NCBI GenBank assembly: GCA_947247005.1
Contig: OX365946.1
Location: forward strand, 54,028,734-54,092,733
Direction of reading: 5' to 3'
DNA: 64,000 nt
DNA from: Spisula solida
Taxonomy: Eukaryota > Mollusca > Bivalvia > Venerida > Mactridae
Every line of letters begins with the position of its first letter. Position 1 is the first letter of the stretch. The position numbers were made by a program, and so were the translations under genes. Of the stretch, positions 35,801 through 46,800 are shown piece by piece. Under the pieces are notes generated by a model that was given only the letters and a program-made list of their open reading frames with translations, did not search any database and was not told the origin of the DNA.

Positions 35801-38800
35801 AGGTGAAGGTTAAAATGGGGTCAGGTGATACAGGCATGTGGAGAGTGTTCATATACAACATCCATGCAAGTATGGAAGCTTTGTAGCAAGCAATAATAAT
35901 GCTAGAAGAAACTGTCAATTTGGGTTAACCAGGACGGACAGAATCACTATATGCCTCCCGATAGGGGGGCATAAAATACCTTTTATTTACACCAATCATT
36001 AATGGCAATGATAATATTCAAAGTATCACAAAATATTGTGTCATTGTAAAATTAAGGCATCTTGAAAATTGCTAAAATGTTTGTAAACATGTTAAAACAC
36101 AATACTTTAGACCTAAAGAACAAACAATTCATAGCATGAATTAAGATAAAATATTTTATTCAAGACGCTCTACTAAAGCATGCAGTGATACATGAAAGAG
36201 AGCTCATCGTAAAGAGTAAATATTACGCCTTTGTAATTATAACGTTACACTACTATCAACGAGATTTAATTGGCAATTAACACCTTTGTAGCAGAGGCCA
36301 CGCACTGTTCTGTATACAGTTTTTCACACATTCCTTTGGAATGGATTAACAAATGATTGCTTCGTAATTTGTTTGTTAGGTATTTAAGTTTTGATTAGTG
36401 TGTATTGATACTAGTTGGGGACAAAGTAGCCGTCGGTATTCAGTTTTCGCAAGTTTCCGGTTTTCCAACGGCTTTTACATTGAATTAAAGAAACAAAATT
36501 TCGGGACCAAAATATTTGGTCGGTTTGGACAACATTCCGGTTTTCTCACATGTCGGTTTTCTCACAATATACTGTATATAAAAGTAATATATATCATAAA
36601 ACTAACATGCTAGCTGGTGTATGACAACATACAAATGGCACATTATGTGAAACTATTAATCATACCTCTGTAATTAATATCCTCCTGCAGAAGTTCTGAG
36701 GCATATTGAATCTTTTCTCTGTATAACTTATCCAGTAATTCACGAGTTGAATCATCACCTAAATCACGATTTGTTTCAACATCCAACTTAACCATTGATG
36801 CTTTGAAAAGACAAGTAACAACACAATGTCACAAAAACATTTAGTACAGCAAGATATGCTTGTAAATCATGTATGTCTCCATGATATGCCTTATATGGCA
36901 ATATGTTCAATTAAAGCCAAAAAAAATTTAGTTCAAGATTATCATTCCAGACTGCCCCCTACTTTTCATGCCGCCTCAGCCATTTTTATTTGAATTTGCC
37001 AGTTTAATTGATTGCTAATTAAAGAACCATTCTGCTGAAATCCAAGGAATCTTTTGCCAATTTCAAGAGTTAAAATACCAGACAGGCAGATGATTCCTAA
37101 CTTAAGTTATCGTCTGGAAACCAAAAACGGACCGACAGACAAGTTCACTGTGAAATTATATGTAGTTTTAAGTCCCACTTGACAACAACATTTCAGTCAT
37201 ATGGAGACTACAAAATAAAATATGACATAATATACATACCACTTTTAGTCATCACAATTAATGGAAAGAAGCCACCAGAAGGTTGTATCATCATTCTAAA
37301 GAAAACAATCTGCATATCCATGGTTACGAAACATAAAACAAGATGCTGTTTTTTATCATCAAATTTCGGTTGATTGACTTCATCAGGATTGTAATGAATG
37401 CCAAACCCTATCCTTTGTCCAACATGAGATTTTAGATCTGAAAGAATAATTTTTATTAATTAGCAATACAGTTGATTTAAATGTGGCTGCTTCCAACATG
37501 TGATTTTTAATCTTTACAGCTGGTAAGACTTCACATGAACATTTGTTCTCATCTTGTATACTCTTGTGAGAGGACAATTATACTGTCACGGAAGAATTCA
37601 GATATTTTGTTGCAGAAGTGCATGAAAAACTAAACACTTTCGATAAGACATTGACAAAAAGTCTTCATAAAGTGTAAATACAGGGTGCACTAATTAACCG
37701 TTATTGGAGGAATTTGCTGAGCTTGCTAACCAGCTCCTTGCCTCTGAGGCCGCTGTCAGGAATTTGCTGAGCTTGCTAACCAGCTCCTTGCCTCTGAGGC
37801 CGCTGTCAGGAATTTGCTGAGCTTGCTTACCAGCTCCTTGCCTCTGAGGCCGCTGTCAGGAATTTGCTGAGCTTGCTAACCAGCTCCTCCTTGCCTCTGA
37901 GGGCGCTGTCAGGAATTTGACTGAAACAAAATTGATATGACCTTAATGTATTACCTGTTCCTTCAGCCTTCCATCTGAAGAAATCTCTCAGTAATATACA
38001 GGTAGGTGTCGGTTTTAATGGACTGCAGGTTGCTATACCAACAGCTGGACTTTCACCATTTATTGCTTCATGTACAATCACTTCATAATGGACAAGATCT
38101 ACGATAGATAACACAATAATAACATTTATTTCAAGTTGAATAACACAGTTTTATCCCACGTTTGACATAGCGGGGGTATTATAACGTCAAGTTTGACATC
38201 GCAGGTGTCTTATAACATCATGTTTGACATCCCGGTACTGGGTAGTGTTGTAACATCAAGTTTGACATCACGGTAGTGTTATAACATCATTTTTGACATG
38301 GCAGGAGTGATATAACATCAAGTTTGACATCACGGGAGTGATATAACATCATGTTTGACATCGCGGAGTGTAGTAATGTCATGTTTGACATCGCGGGAGT
38401 GTTACAACATCATAGTTTCATCGCGGGAGTGTACTTAAGTCATCTTTGACATCAAAGGAGTGTTATAACATCATGTTTTCATTGTGGGAGTGTACTTAAG
38501 TCATGTTTTGACATAGCAGGTGTCTTATAACATCATGTTTTCATTGCGGGAGTGTACTTAAGTCATGTTTTGACATAGCAGGTGTCTTATAACATCATGT
38601 TTGACATCCCGGTAGTGTTATAACATCATGTTTGACATCGCAGGAGTGTTGTAATGTCATGTTTGACATCGCAGGAGTGTAGTAATGTCATTACATAAAT
38701 ATGATAATATCCTGGTGTAATTAAGCTTTGACATGGAGTCAGTCCAGGTATAGGGGACACCATTGAAAGGTAATTATGCTGTTACATAAATATGATAATA

Positions 38801-40780
38801 TCCTGGTGTAATAAAGCTTTGACATGATGTCAGTCAAGGTATAGGTGACATCATTGAATTGGCGCATTTAAAATAGATAAAGTAAGTAGTTTTTTAATGT
38901 ATCAGTCAGAAAAGCTAACATGTGATAAAACAAGAGCACCACCTACCAGTGATGGACGTCGACTTTCTCTTACTTGATAGTACCCTTGCTTATCTGTGAG
39001 TGCAAATTCTAAGAGTAACAAGGACTGATAACTAATAAACATAGGTCACAGCGTTACCAGCCTTGTCAGTATGGACTCCCCTTTGGATGGTGAATAACTA
39101 TATTTCATTTCAAGTGGATTTGAGAAATTAATATTTTAATGTAAAAAATCAAAGTCAGAAAAGGGGAATAACTCTTATAAAATGCAGAATAGATTTATTT
39201 CCTCTTGTCAGTAGATGAAGGTCATTACATTCCACAAGCGTATTGACTTTCAAGTTGAAAGCTCTCATATTTCTGAGAAAATTCAGTTTATGTGCAAAAT
39301 TTGCCACTATTTCTATGTACTAAGTCAAAACAAGGGCAGATAAATTCATCAATATAGGTCACAGGGTTACCAGCCTTGTCAGTATGGACTTCCCTTATGA
39401 TGGTGAATAAATATGTTCAGTTTCAAGTGGATACCTTTGATAGTCTTTGAGAAAATAACTCTGACAATAACCTTAACTAATGCACACGCCTACGCACACA
39501 CGACAATAGCTCAACTTTTTTCTTCCAAAAGTCGAGCTAACAACCTCACTTTTGTGACTTTCCATAGTGAACGTTTTAAAACTCAGTCTCTTATCTATAA
39601 AATTATCTAATTCTGCACCAGAGAAGTTGAACAGAATAAATACCTCGAGACAATGGTACAGGACTTTGCAGGGTGACTTCTGGCAGATTTTTGTCGTAAG
39701 AAAATATATTTTTGTTTGAATCATATTGCATTCCTTGATCCTTTATCCAGTTTAACATGTTTCTCTGAAATGGAAGCAAACAGAACGATAAACAAATCAA
39801 AGTATTAAAAGTAATAAAAATATATCAGTAAACCAATCGAAATACTGAAAGTATGGCAAATATAACGGTACACAAATCAAAGTATTGAAAGTACTGAAAA
39901 CATAACCGTAAACAAATCAAACTAATGAATAATAAGTATTGAAAGTAACTTCAAATATAAAGATTAACAAATCAAAGTACTGAAATTATAACTCAACTCG
40001 AAGGCGATATTTGTATGTAAACAATATGAAAAACAGCTGTGAAAAACAGGGATTATTACATGTGTTTGACTGATGAAGGTACTATATAGGTATAAGATGG
40101 TTCCATACAATTTGCAATTAAATGACAAAGGAAGATTGAAGGATTGTCAAGTCAAACATCTGAATTTGAGCTTACTGTGCTAAATTTAATGGAACGTAGG
40201 CACCATTTGTTTGCAAGTAGACTACCCGTCCCTAAATCTGCCACACTTTGTCCCTTTTTTCCACAGATATCTGTGGAAAATGTGTGGAAAAGTGTGGAAA
40301 TCAGTGGCATTAACTGGCAAAGAGTGGAATGCCACACATTTAATTCAATAATGCCACAGGAGTGGCAAATCTGCCAGCAATTGCCATAGAATTTAAGTGG
40401 AAAACTTGTGGCAATCTGTGGAAATTGGTACTTGTATATTTTCAACTGTGGCAAATGTCTGGCAAAGTGTGGAAATAATGGACTTAGTTCTTTTTCATGG
40501 GTGTATAAACTGTGGCAAAAATACTTAGAAATTTTCTGATGTGGAAAAGTGTGGCAAAATGGAACATAGTCATTTTTAGTAATTTTTGGGTTAGTTGATA
40601 GGTAAAATTCTCAAAGATGTACGATTTCAGAAAGTATTCATGAATTGTCTACACTCAAAATACAGGTGTAAAACTTGTACTTAGGAAATTTTAAGACTAA
40701 CAGTTTGGTTGAAAATATACATAAAGGATATTTGAAGAGTGTTGTGTTTATGATTGAATTTAAAAAATCAATCAATCAAT

Positions 40781-40816
<36 letters not shown>

Positions 40817-43800
40817 TTGATGGTAAAATATTCTATTATGAGATGTTTTTAAATACTCATTGATTGATCAGACATGTATCTGAATAAACTACTGACAAAA
40901 TGTTCTTTATAGTTTATTATTTTAAAAAAGTTAGAAATCAAAATTGACATTTTAGTTTTTGTTTATTAGTAATATTACCATGCTTTTATCAGTGATCAAT
41001 TATCGAATATTCTAGCTATAAATTGGTTATATATGACCTTTTCATGTAAACTCTGTGTATACATTCTTATACACATACACAGAGAGACTTTGCTGATAAA
41101 CCTATTAACATTCTATACCAGATGGCATGGATTATAACAGATGGTCATTGATTGGCTAGTTTGAACAAGTATCCGGGTCAACAGTTAGTTTGAATAAGAA
41201 CTCCATTGTTGTGTTGTTTATTTATATGCTTGGCACATTATTTGCTGGTATTTTGGTGTTTGTTAAATGTGCAGATGTGATGTTTCATGAAGGAAAATTG
41301 AGTTTAATGACTTAAGTTTGTAATTCACTGTTGGTTAGTGGTTACTAGCATAAACAATTGTGAAAAATGGATTGTTTGTGTTGGAGTTTTCATAATTTAA
41401 GAGCAGCCAGCTTTCAACAGAAAGGAACAGTAAAATGTAAGTTAGCTATACATAAATTATTTTCATTGAATAACAAAAGTATTATTTTTAAACTTACTAA
41501 ACTCAACTTGAAGTATACTAGCTGTGAGTAATTTATGCAATAAGTGGAGGCAAAAACAAATCTAAACCAATGAGAACAGTTCAGTTTTGTACTATAATTT
41601 AGTTATCAATATTGTGTTCTGTTTTACAGAGTATTGGTCAAAATAACTTGAATTCTGGAAGTCAAGAAGACATTAAATGGTTTCACACAGTGAATGGTTT
41701 CAATGTCTGACTACAATTACAATTTCAGGTAAGTAAGATTAATAAAATATAATGATGCTTATAATGGTTTGTGTTGCAAGTTTAAAAGTTCTTGCTACTT
41801 ACAAACCTAGTGTCAAGTTTTGTAGAATTCAAGTGCAATGGAAAATTAAGAACAATGAAAATTGAAATTTGACATTATCTTGGCCATGTAAAGTGACGTT
41901 TGACAATATAATATGCGGGGTAACATTTAAACTGCAAAATGTTACAATTTCGCATCATTGTAGCACCTGTTACAATAAGCGCAGTGTTGTGTTGCGTTAG
42001 CATTGCATTGTTATTTCAAATTGTTATGTCATGTTATCACAGGTTAACACAGGTCATGTGACATTATTATTTCAAAAATACAGATTAAAAAGACATTGAC
42101 ACACCTCCAGCCGATAACAAAATGTTGTTCGTAGTATCACTTCTTCCATTGCGTCAAATTATTTCGCATTATTGTGGTGCCGCCATTTTGTTATAATTTT
42201 GTATCACATTGTTGTAATGTCACTTTCAACTCTTGAATAGGTCCCTGACTTTTGAGTGATAGTGGCAACATAGTTGAGTGGAATGCAAAGGGGCTTCAGA
42301 TGACATTACACAGCCTTAAATTAACACTGATGAATTTTCATATAATATTATGTATTAATAGTTAATACATATACTAGTAATACACTGTTCAAGTACTAAC
42401 TTTATTTTGAACTTAACATGAAATTGATAAGTTAGATGTTTATGATGTTGATTTTTATTTTCAGATAATGTTTTCTGATGTTGGAATAATGGTCTCATGT
42501 AGGAGTGAAATTTGTGACATATTCGGATATGAAATCACTGAATGCATTGGTTATTCTAAGGGAAAAATTCAGAAAACCACAAGAAAGAACGTGTACTTGT
42601 CGATTTTGAAGTGTATTATACATATGTTAAATATATATTCTCATTAAAAATGGTATGCTGAAAAAAATTGTTAATTTTAATACTATCAAAGTCTGGAATT
42701 TTGTGGAAAAATGCCACAATGTGTGGCAAAGGAAGTGGAAAAGTGTGGCATTTAATAGAAAATGAATTTGCCAGTAAAAGTGTGGCAATGTGTGGAAAGT
42801 TGTCTAAATACTCCACACTTTGCCACAGTTTGTGGCAAATGAATGGAAAAGTGTGGCGTTCTGTGGAAAATAAATTTGCCAGTAAAAGTGTGGCAATGTG
42901 TGGAAAATTGTCTAAATACTCCACACTTTGCCACAGTTTTGTGGCAAATGAGTGGAAAAGTGTGGCATTCTGTGGAAAATGAATTTGCCAGTTAAAGTGT
43001 GGCAATGTGTGGAAAATTGTCTAAATACTCCACACTTTGCCACAGTTTGTGGATAATGAGTGGAAAAGTGTGGCGTTCTGTGGAAAACATGCTCTGGTCA
43101 TGTTCTGTTTGAACTTTTTTTTTGCCATACTCGGTTGTGGCATTTTGTGGAAAACTGTGGAAAACTGTCTAAATACTCCACAAACTGGCAAAGTGTGGAA
43201 AACTGTGGCAGATTTAGGGACGGGTAGTTGGGCTATGCTATTACATATAGCTTTAAAATTCATACTTGGCAACAGGGATTTTTTAAACCTTGGGGATGGG
43301 CCCTAGAACTATAATTAAGTCATCCCAAAATTCGCTGGACAAGACCTAAAGATTTTGATACAGTCTGCCGTTTTTCAATCCGCAACTGGTCTGATTGACT
43401 AGCCTTTACAAATTTATTCAGCTTTCCAAAAAAAAGATTTATAGTATTTTTGGTCAAGCAGTTTAGCTTTTGGTACGGCAGTTTGCAAGACCTTACTGGA
43501 CCAAATGTCTGATTATTTTTGCCAACTTTCAGGATGCCTGTGAATAAGTAGGAAAATATACCTTGGTAACATGAGCAAATTAGTAGAGATAGGCACCTTA
43601 AGGTAAGTCGGATACAAATAAATGAACTCACTTCATCAAATTTGGGTACTCCGATAGCAGCATGAGGCCACATGATACCAAGATCTATGGGTCCAGTTTC
43701 TAAGCATAAGGTAGGAAAGAACTTGCTATGATCTGGTTCAAATAAATACCTGAAACATGAGGAGCAAAAATACAATGAAACAAAAGAGCTATCACTGAAA

Positions 43801-46800
43801 GGGATGAATTGTCCATGATATTTCCCTAAGTGATTAAGGAACAAAAACTCTAAAGACAATAACTCACTTAAAGATAGATCCGAGCATAACATGTTGTCAA
43901 TATGCTAAGCTAGGCTTGGTACTTCCTAGTCTTATAGTTTTATTGAAACCAAATCAAAACTTACAAAAAGATAGTGTGGAAAAATATTAATACATGTAGC
44001 AAATTAAAGGGCAGTATGTAACTCACTGTAATTGATCACAGCATAATATAGATCATCGGATGTCCTGTTAAGAACTATCAAACTTGATAGATTGCAGAGA
44101 AATGCAACCATTGAGGTTTCTAATAATAATACAGCAATCACACAGGAGCAAAATGATGATGTATCCCTTTAGTGCTAAAATACCAACATTATACTAGTAA
44201 CTACCTGGTAGCAACAGGTACCCCATTTTTCAGAAACATCACTGTTGACATCTCTTCTCCAAAATGAGTCATGAGTACACCAAACATGTCACCTGCAAAA
44301 TTAATGAACTTTTGTTATTTGTTTTCTTCTTTTATTTAACACATACATCTTTCACAGATACAAATTTCAAAGCATTTTAATATTGATAATTCAACTTTAA
44401 TTTAAATATCATATTAAGTTTTTCAGTCATATGGAGACTAACCAAGTACATAATTACACCAGGGAACCAGCAGTTACCTGGAACTAACAATGCTGAATAC
44501 CAAGCAAGGGAGGTACATACACCTGGGGCAGTATTCACAAAGCATTCTAAGGGAAAACTTAGAATGTTCTTAAAATTGCCTTTATTGTATCAGCTAAACA
44601 GGAAACTGTATGACCAAGGTTATCATATTTTACATAGTTTAGGGGCACAATGTAAAGAGCTACAATAATCACAAAGGAAACATTGGTTATTCTTCGTTTC
44701 TTGGGAAATATGTGTAGCTCAATTTCTTAACTAAGGTAAAAAAAGTAAAGTTTTCCCTTAAGATACTTTGTGAATACCAGCACAGTATAATTTTAATTAT
44801 CTCTGGAATTGGCACACCCCAAATGTCACAGCCTGGGATAGAACACAAATGTCACAGTCTTGGATAGAACATGAATGTCACAGCCTGGGATAGAACCCTA
44901 ATGTCACAGCCTGGGATAGAACCCCGAATGTCACAGCCGGGGATAGAACCCCGAATGTCACAGCCTGGGATAGAACACGAATGTCACAGCCTGGGATAGA
45001 ACCCTGAATGTCACAGTCTGGGATAGAACCCCTGAATGTCACTGCCTGGGATAGAACCCTAAATGTCACAGTCTGGGATAGAACACATGTCACAGCCTTG
45101 GATAGAACATGAATGTCACAGTCTGGGATAGAACATGAATGTCACAGTCTGGGATAGAACATAAATGTCACACTTGGGGTGGAACCCTAATGTCACAGTC
45201 TGGGATAGAATTCAAATGTCAAAGCCTGGGACAGAACCCGAGATATCTCACAATTGAAGCGTGGAAGCTTATTACCTGGCTATCGAGGTGGATGCAACCT
45301 TTTCTATATGGTTAAAATTAGCATACAAACCTATAGAAAATTTTTCTCCTTTAGTGTTAGCTGAATCTTTGTGAGAAGAATAGCATTTTCCTGTGTCGCT
45401 ATGGTAACCAACAGTGTTGTTCCAATGACCAGGATGTGCATCATTATCTATATCAGGTCCTGCTATACCCAGTGTGATTCGACTGTTTTGAGCTGTAATA
45501 CATCAAATTTATATCATACTTATATTAGTTGTTTTTCCTGAATTAAGTTATAAAAAATTACAGATATTTTTGCAGAAAGTTTTAGCCTCAATTAAAATAT
45601 TCAGATATTTTTTATCGCGTTCAATATATAAACAAGGATATTCATATTTCCAAAGTCAAACATAGGTGGTAAAATGTATTGCATTTCTTACATTTTGTAT
45701 AGATTAATATAGTATTATTATCTTATTATGATCTAATCATTCTCATCATCTCTCATGACCTGTGAATTCAAGGGTTTAAAAAAACACTGACATAAGTTAT
45801 AATTTTTCCCCCGTTTTGTGTACAATCTATACCGGCCTCTCCTTCCCTTGTATCACATCCCTTCCCCTTTCTTTCACTCCCTTCCCTTGTATCACATCCC
45901 TTCCCCTTTCTTTCACTCCCTTCCCTTGTATCACATCCCTTCCCCTTTCTTTCACTCCCTTCCCTTGTATCACATCCTTTTCCCTTTCTTTCACTCCCTT
46001 CCCTTGTATCACATCACTTCCCCTTTCTCCCACTCCCTTCCCTTGTATCACATCCCTTCCCTTCTTCCACTCCCTTCCCCCTCCTTTCCATCCTATACAA
46101 TCAACCAGTGTACTAAGCTTGCATATTTATAGGCCAAGCCATTCACAGGCCCTTCCCCAGTGTCAGGAGGTGCTGGGAATACCATAAAGCCATTATTTCC
46201 TATCCCCCAGGACCTTGTTGGTGCCTGAATCACTTTGGATATTGATATCTTTTAATCTCTTAGTATTATTTGAGTGATTATGGCTTATGCATTGCCAAGA
46301 CATGCTTAAATCAGGCTTTAAATCATAGACAACCAAGCAGTTTTCTGTTTTAAATCATTTTAGCCTTCCTGATGGATCTCCTTAGCACAAACCCCAGTAA
46401 TGTCCCAGCACCTTAAACATTTTCTGGTGAAGGGCCTTATTATTTCTTCATCATTTATTAGAAACCTTGTGGTCTACCTTCTACCTGCAGACGAAGGCCC
46501 TCATTGAGATGTTAGGATCTGGCAAACAAGAGCTGTCCACGAACAGCGCGCTCCACTATTCGCAGCACCATGCTAGAATAGTACACAGGCCTGCCATAAT
46601 AAAATCATGCAAAAGCCTAAGATTCTAGCAAACATTGAATTAAAGCGCGCAATGCTGGCAAATTCAATATTTTGCGCTTAGCGCGCGAACCGCTTATTTC
46701 AAGCCACTTAGCGTGCAAACCGCCTAGTTCAAGCCGCTTAGCACGCAAACCGCCTAATTCAAATCGCTTAGCACGCGAACCCTCCAAGATCAAAAACCAC

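Noticed and set aside
42616..43306. ORFs rich in Cys/Trp/Gly on both strands
   Set aside because: They arise from GTGGCAAA/GTGGAAAA subterminal repeats of the 3.0 kb transposon.
45816..46187. ORFs on both strands over a C/T-rich stretch
   Set aside because: They follow from a 39 bp unit (multiple of three) without stops and have no domain or splice context.
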